DNA of 64,000 bases from Oxalobacteraceae bacterium. GTDB taxonomy: Bacteria > Pseudomonadota > Gammaproteobacteria > Burkholderiales > Burkholderiaceae_D. The notes beneath the pieces are model-generated. The model ran no database searches, had not been told where the DNA came from, and saw only the letters and a list, made by a program, of their open reading frames with translations. The DNA lies in assembly GCA_013284265.1 (NCBI GenBank), contig JABTBR010000004.1, positions 124,001-188,000 of the forward strand, in the 5' to 3' direction. The translations under genes and the position numbers were made by a program. How positions within the stretch are numbered: position 1 is the stretch's first letter; each line of letters starts with the position of its first letter. This document shows positions 25,635-34,370 of the stretch, piece by piece.

Positions 25635-26400
25635 GGTAGCCGCCGTCCACGTAGATGGTCTGGCCGGTCATGCCGCTGGCCGCGTCGCCGGCCAGGAAGC
25701 CGGCCAGCTGGCCGATTTCGGCCAGGCTCACCAGCCGCCGCAGCGGCGCCTCGCGGCAGGCGCGCTGCATCAAGGCGCCGAATTCGCTCAGGCCGGAGGC
25801 GGCCCGGGTCGGTACCGGGCCGGGCGAGATCGCATGCACGCGGATGCCCTGCGGTCCCAGCTCGGCGGCCAGGTAGCGCACCAGCGATTCGAGCGCCGCC
25901 TTGACCGGCCCCATGATGCCGTAGTGGGGCACGGCTTCGTCGGCGCCCAGGTAGCTCATGGTCAGCAGGGCGCCGCCGCGCACGCGCAGATGGGGCTCGC
26001 ACAGACGGGCCAGTTCGGCGAAGGAGTGGCAGGACACCTGCATCGCGCGCAGGAAACCGGCGCTGCTGCTGTCGGCGACGCGGCCCTGCAATTCGGCCAG
26101 CGGCGCCCAGGCGATGGAATGGATGACGAAATCGAGTCCGCCCAGCTGGGCCACGGCCTGCCGCACCAGCCGCTCCAGCGCCCCCGCCTGCTCGACATCG
26201 CAGCACAGCAGCGGGGCGTCCAGCGCGGCGGCGACCGGGGCGGCGTAGGGCAGTGATCTTTCGTTCAGGCAACTTAATACCAGTTGCGCGCCGAGCGCGT
26301 GGGCGGCGCGGGCGCAGCCGCCGGCGATGCTGTGCTCATTGGCCAGGCCAAGGATCAGGCCGCGTTTCCCGGCCAGCGAAAAAGGGGAGGGAAGATTCAT
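25621..26400 (-). CDS. fabI: FabI-like enoyl-ACP reductase (SDR)
   Basis: A 259-residue short-chain dehydrogenase of the FabI branch. It has the N-terminal GLANEHSIAGG cofactor segment of NADH-dependent FabI and a Tyr-x6-Lys active site (YGIMGPVK). The C-terminal YVDGGYHVLG is conserved. It normally reduces enoyl-ACP in fatty-acid synthesis, but its link to MaoC-Pta and FNR control suggests a dedicated anaerobic paralogue, and a housekeeping copy probably lies elsewhere. The ATG at 26400 has GGAG 6 nt upstream. It is first in a two-gene operon. Confidence 0.85.
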   Translation of the reverse strand: MNLPSPFSLAGKRGLILGLANEHSIAGGCARAAHALGAQLVLSCLNERSLPYAAPVAAALDAPLLCCDVEQAGALERLVRQAVAQLGGLDFVIHSIAWAPLAELQGRVADSSSAGFLRAMQVSCHSFAELARLCEPHLRVRGGALLTMSYLGADEAVPHYGIMGPVKAALESLVRYLAAELGPQGIRVHAISPGPVPTRAASGLSEFGALMQRACREAPLRRLVSLAEIGQLAGFLAGDAASGMTGQTIYVDGGYHVLG

Positions 26401-26459
26401 GTTGCGCTCCAGTAGACGGTGGGTGGCAGACGCGCGCGCGCAAGCCCATAGTGGGGCAA

Positions 26460-26530
26460 AGTGTAGGGAGGGCCGTTGCAAATGTATTTGATCCATATCA
26501 AATACCTCGGGGGCGGCACCTTGCCATAAT
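26460..26530. promoter_or_regulatory. Divergent promoter pair around one FNR box
   Basis: A perfect FNR site TTGATCCATATCAA occupies 26488-26501 inside a longer dyad. On the plus strand CATAAT at 26525-26530 is a -10, 23 nt away. On the minus strand TACACT at 26465-26460 is a -10, 22 nt away. One dimer could thus serve as class II activator for the PHA synthase operon on one side and the FabI-like/MaoC-Pta operon on the other. Confidence 0.75.
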
Positions 26531-26559
26531 CCTTGAATCGATGGTAATGGAGGATTAGC

Positions 26560-28341
26560 GTGCAATCTACTCGAGTGACGGCGGCGTCCGCTCCGGCCCT
26601 GCCGGATCAAGCGGCCACGGGGCCCGGCGCCGCAAGGGCGCATCCGCTGGACCTGGCCGTGCAGAGTCTGCTGGGCCGGCTCAGCGGCGGCATTTCGCCG
26701 ATCGCCATGACCTTGGCCTATACCGACTGGCTGCTGCATCTGGCCGTCTCGCCGGGCAAGCAGCTCGAGCTGCTGGCCGCAGCCGCGGCGGTGCCTGGCG
26801 GCGCGGGCAGCGGCATGGGCGCCGGCGAGGGCGGGGACGAAGGCAGGGGGAGCGGCCGCTTCGCGGCGCCGGAGTGGCAGGGCTGGCCCTACCAGGCCTA
26901 CGCCCAGGGCTTCCTGCGGCTGCAGCGCTTCTGGGACCAGGCCACCGAGGGCGTGCGCGGCGTGGCGCCGCACCACGCCGAGGTGGTCGGCTTCACCGCG
27001 CGCCAGTTGCTCGATATGTGCTCGCCGGCCAACTTTGTCTGGAGCAATCCCGAGGTGCTGCGCGCCGCCGTCGACAGCGGCGGGCGCAGCCTGGCCGACG
27101 GCGCATTCAATCTGCTGCAGGATCTGGCCCACCACGCCGCGCCGCCCGGCATGGCCGCGCCGCTGCCGGCCCACGCGCTGTACCGGCCCGGCCAGGAGGT
27201 GGCGCTGACGCCGGGCGCGGTGGTGTTCCGCAACGAGCTGATCGAACTGATCCAATACGCGCCGCAGGGCGCCAGCGTGGCGCGCGCGCCCCTGCTGATC
27301 GTGCCGTCCTGGATCATGAAGTTCTACATCCTCGACCTGTCGCCGCACAATTCACTGGTGCGCTTCCTGGTGGCGCAGGGCCATACGGTGTTCATGATGT
27401 CGTGGCGCAATCCCGGCGCGGCCGACCGTGAACTGACGATGGAAGACTATCTGCGCCGCGGCCTGCTGGCCGCGCTGGCCGAGGTGGCGCGCATCTGTCC
27501 GGGCGTGCCGGTACATGCGGCCGGCTACTGCCTGGGCGGCACCCTGCTGGCGATGGGCGCGGCCCTGTTCGGCGCTGGCGTCGAAACGCCGCCGGCGCCG
27601 CTGGCCTCGCTGACCCTGCTGGCGGCCCAGACCGACTTCAGCGAGCCGGGCGAGCTGGGCCTGTTCATCGACGACAGCGAGCTGGCCATGCTCGATGCGC
27701 TGATGTGGGAACAGGGATATCTGAGCGGCGAGCAGATGGCCGCCTCCTTCCAGCTGCTGCATGCGCGCGACCTGGTGTGGTCGCGCATGATGCGCGAATA
27801 CCTGCAGGGGCGGCGCAGCGCGCCCAACGACCTGATGGCCTGGAACGCCGACTCCACCCGCCTGCCATATCGCATGCACAGCGACTATCTGCATCAGCTA
27901 TTCCTGCGCAATGACCTGGCCGAGGGACGCTACCATATCGGCGGCGCGCCGGTGCTGCTGGCCGATATCGAGGTGCCGCTGTTCGTGCTGGGCACGGAGC
28001 GCGATCACGTCTCGCCGTGGCGCTCGGTCTACAAGATCGCCCTGCTGGCCGGCGCGCCGGTCGACTTTGTGCTGGTATCGGGCGGCCATAATGCCGGCAT
28101 CGTGTGCGAGCCGGGGCACGCCGGCCACAGCTACCTGGCGCTCGCGCCGGCGGCGAAGCGGGCGCGCTATCTGGCGCCGGCGGCATGGCTGAAACGGGCC
28201 CGGCGTCATGAGGGTTCCTGGTGGCCGCACTGGCAGCAGTGGCTGAGCCGGCATAGCGAGGGCGCGCCCGTGGCGCCGCCGGCGCTGGGGGGAGGCGTCA
28301 CGCTGGACCCGGCGCCAGGGCGGTTTGTCACCCAAGCCTGA
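26560..28341 (+). CDS. phaC: PHA synthase (class I-like)
   Basis: A 593-residue poly(3-hydroxyalkanoate) polymerase with the N-terminal PhaC domain and an alpha/beta-hydrolase core. The lipase-like box is GYCLGG with nucleophile Cys324, and Asp482 (ERDHVS) and His510 (GGHNAG) complete the triad at the spacing of Cupriavidus PhaC. The GTG at 26560 follows GGAGG at 6 nt. A Gly/Ala-rich stretch at about 85-110 is unusual and looks like a loop insertion. It is expressed from the FNR-box promoter and is followed 31 nt later by a globin-coupled diguanylate cyclase. No phaA, phaB or phasin gene is nearby. Confidence 0.9.
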   Translation: MQSTRVTAASAPALPDQAATGPGAARAHPLDLAVQSLLGRLSGGISPIAMTLAYTDWLLHLAVSPGKQLELLAAAAAVPGGAGSGMGAGEGGDEGRGSGRFAAPEWQGWPYQAYAQGFLRLQRFWDQATEGVRGVAPHHAEVVGFTARQLLDMCSPANFVWSNPEVLRAAVDSGGRSLADGAFNLLQDLAHHAAPPGMAAPLPAHALYRPGQEVALTPGAVVFRNELIELIQYAPQGASVARAPLLIVPSWIMKFYILDLSPHNSLVRFLVAQGHTVFMMSWRNPGAADRELTMEDYLRRGLLAALAEVARICPGVPVHAAGYCLGGTLLAMGAALFGAGVETPPAPLASLTLLAAQTDFSEPGELGLFIDDSELAMLDALMWEQGYLSGEQMAASFQLLHARDLVWSRMMREYLQGRRSAPNDLMAWNADSTRLPYRMHSDYLHQLFLRNDLAEGRYHIGGAPVLLADIEVPLFVLGTERDHVSPWRSVYKIALLAGAPVDFVLVSGGHNAGIVCEPGHAGHSYLALAPAAKRARYLAPAAWLKRARRHEGSWWPHWQQWLSRHSEGAPVAPPALGGGVTLDPAPGRFVTQA

Positions 28342-28372
28342 TGCCCATGCGCACACACGAAAAGGAAACGCC

Positions 28373-29824
28373 ATGAGGCAGCCCGCGCCCACTGTTCCCA
28401 CTCTTCCCACGCCTGCCACCGCTCCCCACGGCATGCCGGACATGGTGCCCGATCCGTCCGAGGTGGCCGCACGCCTGGCCTTCCTGCAGATCGAAGAGGC
28501 CGATCTGGCGCTGCTGCGCGGCGTCCATGCGGGCCTGGACCAGCACGCCGGCGCCGTCGTCAGCGCCTTCTACGACCATCTGAAAACGGTGCCGGCATTG
28601 CGCCAGCTACTCAGCGACCCCTTGCGTTTCGCGCATATGCGCGAGGCCCAAACGGCCTACTTCAGTTCGCTCAGCGGCGGCACCATCGACGATGCCTATG
28701 TGCGCGAACGGGTTCAGGTAGGGCTGGTGCATCAGCGCATCGGGCTCGAACCGCAATGGTATATCGGCGCCTACCGCAAGTATCTGGGGGAACTGCAGCC
28801 CGTGCTCGAAGCGCTGCTGGCCGGCCGGCCCGAGCAGCTCTGGCCTACATTTGGCGCGCTGCTCAAGGTGGTCTGTTTCGATCTGGGGCTGGCGCTCGAT
28901 ACCTATATGCAGGCGGGCCAGCGCCAGCTGCTCGAGCTGAAAAACTATTCGGAGCAGATCCTCGGCGGCATGCCGTCGGGCGTGCTGGTGATCGATAGCG
29001 CGCGCCGGGTGCGCACGCTCAATCAGGCCTATGGCGCGATGCTGGGGGTGGCGCTGCCAGATCCGCAGGCCGCGCCGCTCTATCCCGACTTTCTGCCGCT
29101 GGCGCAACTATGCGACTGTGTCGAAGCCGCGCTGGTGACGCCGGCGTACCGCCAGCAGCTCGAACTCAGTGTAGTTCGGCCCGCGCAGGGGACGCTGCAG
29201 ATCCGCTGCGAGGTGCAGCGCATGCTGCTCGATGGCGCGCACTATGTCCGCCTGATCGTCGAAGACATCACCGAGCGCAAGCATTATGAGCAGAAGCTGC
29301 GCGAGCTGGCCAGCCATGACGCGCTCACCGGACTGGCCAACCGGGGTTTGCTGCTGGAGCGGCTGACACAGGCCCTGTCGCGGGCGCGCCGCACCGGGCG
29401 CTGGGCTGCCGTGTTGTTCATCGACCTGGATCACTTCAAGGAAATCAACGATACCCTGGGCCATGATGCCGGTGATCAGGTGCTGGTGGAAGTGGCACGC
29501 CGCCTTGGCGCGACGGTGCGCGCGGAGGATACAGTGGCGCGCCTGGGAGGGGACGAGTTTGTCGTGCTGCTGGCCGATCTGGCGCCCGGCATCGAGGTCG
29601 AAGCGCTGGCCGAGAAAATGCTGGCGGCGCTGGTGCAGCCCATGACTGTGTGCGACCAGCCCCAGCTGCCCAAGGCCAGCATTGGTATCAGCCTGTATCC
29701 GCGCGATGGCGACGACGCTACCCTGCTGCTCAAGTGCGCCGACGCAGCCATGTACGGGGCCAAACAGCAGGGCGGCTGCAGCCTGCGCTTTCATGCCGCG
29801 CCCCCTTTGCCGCTCAAGGACTGA
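28373..29824 (+). CDS. Globin-coupled diguanylate cyclase
   Basis: A 483-residue soluble oxygen sensor. The N-terminal sensor globin (about 35-190) has the proximal histidine His120 in VHQRIGL, the family signature. A PAS-like middle part (about 200-310) precedes a GGDEF domain with intact RLGGDEF (about 391-397), so c-di-GMP synthesis is likely. The family, for example E. coli DosC and Bordetella BpeGReg, alters activity with heme-bound oxygen. It is the second gene behind an FNR-box promoter, so both its amount and activity depend on oxygen. Confidence 0.92.
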   Translation: MRQPAPTVPTLPTPATAPHGMPDMVPDPSEVAARLAFLQIEEADLALLRGVHAGLDQHAGAVVSAFYDHLKTVPALRQLLSDPLRFAHMREAQTAYFSSLSGGTIDDAYVRERVQVGLVHQRIGLEPQWYIGAYRKYLGELQPVLEALLAGRPEQLWPTFGALLKVVCFDLGLALDTYMQAGQRQLLELKNYSEQILGGMPSGVLVIDSARRVRTLNQAYGAMLGVALPDPQAAPLYPDFLPLAQLCDCVEAALVTPAYRQQLELSVVRPAQGTLQIRCEVQRMLLDGAHYVRLIVEDITERKHYEQKLRELASHDALTGLANRGLLLERLTQALSRARRTGRWAAVLFIDLDHFKEINDTLGHDAGDQVLVEVARRLGATVRAEDTVARLGGDEFVVLLADLAPGIEVEALAEKMLAALVQPMTVCDQPQLPKASIGISLYPRDGDDATLLLKCADAAMYGAKQQGGCSLRFHAAPPLPLKD

Positions 29825-29928
29825 TCCCGGCCTGATCCAGCCCATCCCTTGACGGCGTTCCCGCGATCATGCCCGCGCCGGCCGGGATGGGTTAGAATAC
29901 GCCGACCAACCTTTACAATCTTGCTGAT

Positions 29929-30270
29929 TTGATACTGCGCCGCTCCATCGTTCACGTCCTGCTGTCACTCCTGCTGCTGTTGTCGCAGCAGGTGGTGAAT
30001 ACGCACGGCTACTCGCACTGGGTAGCGGCGGGCGGCGCCACGGCGCAGCAGGACCGCGCGGACAGCAGCACCCAGCGCAAGCAGATCGAGGCGCACGAGA
30101 GCTGCTCCCAGTGTCTGTCGCTGGCGCAGATCGCCTTTGCCATCAGCAGTCCTATCCTGACGGTAGCGGCCAGTGCGTTTACCTTCGGCCCCATCGCCGC
30201 GCCGGCCACGGTGCCGGCCTGCCTGCGCACCGTTTGCGTCTTCCAGCCGCGCGCTCCCCCTCTGGCCTGA
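29929..30270 (+). CDS. Small exported Cys-containing protein (DUF2946-like)
   Basis: A 113-residue protein with an N-terminal hydrophobic signal segment (about 8-22), a conserved-looking HESCSQC motif near residue 55, a second hydrophobic stretch and a late Cys pair. Size, CxxC and position before a metal-type TonB receptor resemble DUF2946 proteins; that is a tentative match. TTG 29929 is the only reasonable start I see. A -10-like TACAAT at 29914-29919 would put transcription only a few bases before it, so it may be almost leaderless. It lies 91 nt before the receptor gene. A metal-binding role is inference. Confidence 0.6.
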   Translation: MILRRSIVHVLLSLLLLLSQQVVNTHGYSHWVAAGGATAQQDRADSSTQRKQIEAHESCSQCLSLAQIAFAISSPILTVAASAFTFGPIAAPATVPACLRTVCVFQPRAPPLA

Positions 30271-30361
30271 CAGCCCGAAATCCGTTCTGATTTTTGTCCG
30301 CCGCTGCCAGCACGCCTGGTCCAGCGGCGCGACCTGTCATCTATTCTGCTAGAGGTAATAC

Positions 30362-32374
30362 ATGAAATTCCAACCTACGCTGCTGGCCAGCGCGATCCTG
30401 TCCGCCCTGTCCACCATGGCCTATGCCGAAACGGGCGCCACCCCCGCTGTAGCTGGCGCCGCCGATGCTGTCATGCCCAAAGTGGTGGTCACCGCCACGC
30501 CCTTCGGGAATGCGGCCAGCGACCAGATCCTGACCCCGGCCAAAGTGCTGTCCGGCGCCGAGCTGCGCGAAAAAGCCGGCAGCTCGCTGGGCGAAACCCT
30601 GTCACAGGAACTGGGCGTATCCGCCTCGGCCTTCGGCGCGGGCGCCTCGCGTCCCATCATTCGCGGTCTCGAAGGCGCCCGCGTCAAGATGCTGGAGAAC
30701 GGCATGGCCGTCTCCGATGTCTCTGGCCTGTCGAATGACCACGCGGTGGCCGCCGAAGGCGCGGTGGCCCAGCAGATCGAAATCCTGCGCGGTCCGGCGG
30801 CGCTGCTGTACGGTTCGGGCGCCATCGGTGGCCTGGTCAATGTGGTCAACGAGCGCATTCCCACCGCACTGGAACCCAAGCTGACCGGCCAGGTCGAGGC
30901 GCGTTACAGCAGCGTCGACAGCGGCAAGAATGCCTCCGGCACGCTCGACGGCACGGCAGGCAAGATGGCCTGGCACATCGACGGCAATCTGCGCAATGCG
31001 GACGACTACAAGATTCCCGGCTACCGCGTGTTCAACGATCCTTCCTCGGCGACGGGCCGCCTGCCGCATTCGGACACGCGCGAGCGCAATGTGGGCGTGG
31101 GCAGCTCCTTTGTCGACAGTTGGGGCTTTGTCGGCGCATCGGTGTCGCACCTGAGCAATCTGTATGGCATTCCCAGCGATGAAGGCTCGCGGATCGACCA
31201 GAAGCAAACCCGCTACGACATCGACAGCCGGATCATCACGCCGCTGCCAGGTTTTGAATCGTTCCGTTTCAAGGCCGGCTATACCGATTACCAGCACGCC
31301 GAGCTGAATCCGGACGGTACGCCAGCGGTCCTGTTCAAGAACCATTCTCTGGAAACCCGCGCCGAACTGACCCACCAGACCATCGCCGGCTGGCACGGCA
31401 CTTTTGGTGTGCAGACCGAGAACACCCGCTTCTCCGCGCTGAATAATCTGGGCGGCCCGGACACCGTGCCGGTCACCCGCTCGACGTCCAGTGCCGCCTT
31501 CATCGTCGAAGAAACCGATGTCGGCGTGGTACGCGTCAACGCCGGCGCGCGTCTGGAACACGTCAAACGCGAGCCGGTTACCGGTTTCGACCGCTCCTTC
31601 AATCTGCAATCGGCGTCGGTGGGTGGCATGTGGCCTTTCATGCCGGGTTATGGCGTGGGCGCCACGCTGTCGTATGCGCAGCGCGCGCCGTCGACGGAAG
31701 AACTGTATTCGGCCGGCCCGCACGACGCGACCGTGACCTTCGATGTCGGTAATGCCGACTTCAAGAAGGAGACCTCGCGCAATGTGGAACTGACCGTGCA
31801 GAAGACCGCCGGGCTGGTACGCTGGAAGGCCAATCTGTACCGCAATCAGGTCAGCGATTTCATCTATGGCCATGTGACGGGGCGTCTGCTCGATGACGAG
31901 GGCAATCCGGGCGAGGAACTGCGCGAGCGCATTTTCGAGCAGGCCAACGCCACCATTCGCGGCGCCGAGGCCGAACTGGAATACAACCCGACCGGCGCGG
32001 GCTGGTCGGGCCGCGTGTTCGCCGATACCTCGCGCGGCACGCTGGATCAGGGGGGCAGCCTGCCGCTGCAACCGGCCACCCGCATTGGCGTCAGCGCCGG
32101 CTACAAGCAAGGTGAACTGCGCGCCGGCCTGTCGCTGGTGCACGCGCGCGCGCAGGACCGGCTGGCTTCGTTCGAGGATGAAGCCACTCCTGGCTACAAT
32201 CAGATCAACGCCAATCTGTCCTACACCCAGAATGTGGCAGGCAATGATGTGACCTGGTTCCTGCTGGCGAAGAATCTGACGAACCAGGAAATCCGCGTGT
32301 CGACCTCGGTGCTGAAGGATATCTCGCCGCTGCCGGGCCGCAATTTTGTGTTCGGCTTACGCACCAAGTTCTAA
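30362..32374 (+). CDS. TonB-dependent outer-membrane receptor, ZnuD-like
   Basis: A 670-residue receptor: signal peptide (about 1-22), TonB box region VVVTATPF, plug domain (about 45-165) with RPIIRGLEGARVKMLENG and VEILRGPAALLYGSGAIGGLVNVV-type segments, and a 22-strand barrel ending in Phe (FGLRTKF). The plug pattern (GASRPIIRG, DHA, QQIEILRGP) resembles neisserial ZnuD, a zinc receptor, more than siderophore receptors; this comes from memory, not from a search. It probably shares a transcript with the preceding small Cys protein. No clear Zur or Fur operator was found. Confidence 0.85.
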   Translation: MKFQPTLLASAILSALSTMAYAETGATPAVAGAADAVMPKVVVTATPFGNAASDQILTPAKVLSGAELREKAGSSLGETLSQELGVSASAFGAGASRPIIRGLEGARVKMLENGMAVSDVSGLSNDHAVAAEGAVAQQIEILRGPAALLYGSGAIGGLVNVVNERIPTALEPKLTGQVEARYSSVDSGKNASGTLDGTAGKMAWHIDGNLRNADDYKIPGYRVFNDPSSATGRLPHSDTRERNVGVGSSFVDSWGFVGASVSHLSNLYGIPSDEGSRIDQKQTRYDIDSRIITPLPGFESFRFKAGYTDYQHAELNPDGTPAVLFKNHSLETRAELTHQTIAGWHGTFGVQTENTRFSALNNLGGPDTVPVTRSTSSAAFIVEETDVGVVRVNAGARLEHVKREPVTGFDRSFNLQSASVGGMWPFMPGYGVGATLSYAQRAPSTEELYSAGPHDATVTFDVGNADFKKETSRNVELTVQKTAGLVRWKANLYRNQVSDFIYGHVTGRLLDDEGNPGEELRERIFEQANATIRGAEAELEYNPTGAGWSGRVFADTSRGTLDQGGSLPLQPATRIGVSAGYKQGELRAGLSLVHARAQDRLASFEDEATPGYNQINANLSYTQNVAGNDVTWFLLAKNLTNQEIRVSTSVLKDISPLPGRNFVFGLRTKF

Positions 32375-32418
32375 TACGAGCGTCTGATATCAGCGTCTGA
32401 TAGCAGCGCGGGAAAGCA

Positions 32419-32456
32419 AACAGGGGAGGCCGCGCGGATGCGCGTCCTCCCCTGTT
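32419..32456. terminator. Bidirectional hairpin between convergent genes
   Basis: An 11-bp perfect inverted repeat (AACAGGGGAGG at 32419-32429, complement at 32446-32456) with a GC-rich inner stem. T-containing tails on both sides (TTGTTATG on plus, TTTGCTTTC on minus) support termination for the TonB receptor and for the convergent DUF1003 gene. Confidence 0.65.
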
Positions 32457-32476
32457 GTTATGTGGATCGCCGTATT

Positions 32477-33040
32477 TCAGGCAGTGCCGGCCCTGGAATC
32501 GCGCTCGAGCAGAGAGGTCAGCAGCTCGATCTGATTTTGCTGGATCGCCAGCAGTTCTTCCCACTGCTGTTCGCGCAGGCCGTCGATTTTTTTATGCAGC
32601 AGCATGATCTCCAGCTCCGCCTTGAGGTTCACTTCGTAATCGTGCTCGGCGTTGTAGCGGTCCTTCTGCGACTGGCGGTTCTGCGACATCAACATGATCG
32701 GCGCCTGAATTGCCGCCAGCATCGACAGCACCAGGTTGAGCAGAATGTAGGGGTAGGGATCGAAGCTCTTGCCATAATTCGCGAGCATGACCGAGTTTAA
32801 GGTGATCCAGCTGATCATGACGGCGGCGAACAGGCCGATGAAGGTCCAGGAGCCGCCGAAGCGGGCGACGGCGTCGGCGGCGCGTTCGCCGCGCGTGGCC
32901 TGGTCGTCCTGGGTTTGCGCGGTATTCTTGGCGATCGGCTGGCGCCCGGCGGTCTGGCGCAGCACGTTCTGGCTGCGTTCGTCCAGCGTGTCGTAGGGAA
33001 CACCGAGCAGGTCGGTGGCTAAGTCTTCATAGTTTTTCAT
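32477..33040 (-). CDS. DUF1003 membrane protein
   Basis: A 187-residue protein with two close membrane helices (about 60-80 and 93-115) and the DUF1003 pattern (FGGSWTFIGLF, then DPYPYILLNLVLSMLAAIQAPIMLMSQNRQ). After this comes an acidic cytosolic tail with a coiled-coil-like ELEIMLLHKKIDGL stretch. Its function is unknown. The start is taken at ATG 33040, with no clear ribosome-binding site. Confidence 0.88.
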   Translation of the reverse strand: MKNYEDLATDLLGVPYDTLDERSQNVLRQTAGRQPIAKNTAQTQDDQATRGERAADAVARFGGSWTFIGLFAAVMISWITLNSVMLANYGKSFDPYPYILLNLVLSMLAAIQAPIMLMSQNRQSQKDRYNAEHDYEVNLKAELEIMLLHKKIDGLREQQWEELLAIQQNQIELLTSLLERDSRAGTA

Positions 33041-33139
33041 GGCGGCGACGGGGCGGATAAAGCAGCAGTATGCGCCATTCGCCGGCAATCGAACACACGC
33101 GCAGCCGGAGGCCGCGCACAGTCGGGCATCCGGCTTCAA

Positions 33140-34342
33140 TCAGGCCCGCTCGATAATGATCGCGATGCCCTGGCCGACGCCGATGCACATCGTGCATAGC
33201 GCATAGCGTCCGCCGCTGCGCTGAAGCTGATACATGGCCGTCGTGACCAGGCGCGCGCCGCTCATGCCGAGCGGATGACCCAGCGCGATCGCGCCGCCCT
33301 GCGGATTGACGCGCACATCGTTGTCGGCCAGTCCCAGCGTGCGCAGCACGGCCAGGCCCTGGGCGGCGAAGGCTTCGTTCAGTTCGATGATGTCCATCTG
33401 TTCCAGCTTCAGGCCGGTCAGGGCCAGCACTTTCTGTACGGCGGGGGCAGGGCCGATGCCCATCACGCGCGGCGGCACGCCGGCGGTGGCCATGCCGACG
33501 ATGCGCGCGCGTGGCGTCAGGCCGTGGCGGCCGGCCGCTTCGGCGCTCGCCAGCAGCAGGGCGCAGGCGCCGTCGTTGACGCCGGAGGCATTGCCGGCGG
33601 TGACGCTGCCGTCCGGCCGGACCACCGGTTTCAGACCGGCCAGCGTGTCGATGGTGGTGGCGCGTGGATGTTCGTCGCGTGTGAATAGCAGGGCTTCGCC
33701 TTTCTTTTGCGCCAGCGATACCGGCGTGATTTCCTCGTCGAACAGGCCGTCGCGCTGGGCGCGCGCAGCCTTGTCCTGGCTGGCCAGCGCAAACAGATCC
33801 TGGTCGGCGCGGCTGATGGCGTAGTCGGTGGCGACGTTTTCCGCCGTCTCCGGCATCGCGTCCACACAGTACAAGGCGCGCATCCGCGGATTGATAAAGC
33901 GCCAGCCTATGGTGGTGTCCTGCAGGGAGGCCTGACGGGAAAAGGCGCTATCGGCCTTGCCCATGACGAAGGGCGCGCGCGTCATCGATTCCACGCCGCC
34001 GGCGATCATCATGAAGGCTTCGCCGGACTTGATGGCGCGCGCCGCCGTGCCGACGGCGTCCATGCCGGAACCGCACAGGCGGTTGACGGTACTGGCGCCG
34101 ATTTCCAGCGGCAGTCCCGCCAGCAGCGCGGACATGCGCGCCACGTTGCGGTTGTCTTCGCCGGCCTGGTTGGCGCAGCCGTAGAGTACGTCCTGCACCG
34201 CCTGCCAGTCCAGCTGCGGGTGGCGCGCCATCAGCGCGCGCAGCGGCACGGCGCCGAGGTCGTCGGCGCGCACATCCTTCAGCGCGCCGCCGTAGCGGCC
34301 GATCGGGGTGCGGATGGCATCACAGATAAATGCTTCGTTCAT
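33140..34342 (-). CDS. pcaF: 3-oxoadipyl-CoA thiolase
   Basis: A 400-residue thiolase that cleaves 3-oxoadipyl-CoA to succinyl-CoA and acetyl-CoA, the last step of the beta-ketoadipate pathway. Nucleophile Cys90 (NRLCGSGMDA), the GHPLGMSGAR histidine segment and the C-terminal CIGVGQG cysteine are all present. It sits 28 nt after pcaJ in the order pcaIJF, which makes PcaF much likelier than a generic acetyl-CoA acetyltransferase. Confidence 0.93.
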   Translation of the reverse strand: MNEAFICDAIRTPIGRYGGALKDVRADDLGAVPLRALMARHPQLDWQAVQDVLYGCANQAGEDNRNVARMSALLAGLPLEIGASTVNRLCGSGMDAVGTAARAIKSGEAFMMIAGGVESMTRAPFVMGKADSAFSRQASLQDTTIGWRFINPRMRALYCVDAMPETAENVATDYAISRADQDLFALASQDKAARAQRDGLFDEEITPVSLAQKKGEALLFTRDEHPRATTIDTLAGLKPVVRPDGSVTAGNASGVNDGACALLLASAEAAGRHGLTPRARIVGMATAGVPPRVMGIGPAPAVQKVLALTGLKLEQMDIIELNEAFAAQGLAVLRTLGLADNDVRVNPQGGAIALGHPLGMSGARLVTTAMYQLQRSGGRYALCTMCIGVGQGIAIIIERA

Positions 34343-34370
34343 GGTTTGCTCGCTTATCGAATAGTGTGGT

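Noticed and set aside
25621..27348. Extension of the FabI-like frame upstream by about 316 codons
   Set aside because: It would run through the divergent FNR promoter and antisense to phaC; ATG 26400 has a good Shine-Dalgarno and fits the family length.
30281..30361. Zur or Fur operator before the ZnuD-like receptor
   Set aside because: No GTTATxxxxATAAC-like or GATAAT-trimer pattern could be found in the gap.
32379..32401. Short direct repeat AGCGTCTGAT twice after the TonB receptor
   Set aside because: Only 10 bp, two copies, 13 bp apart; too little to call a functional element.
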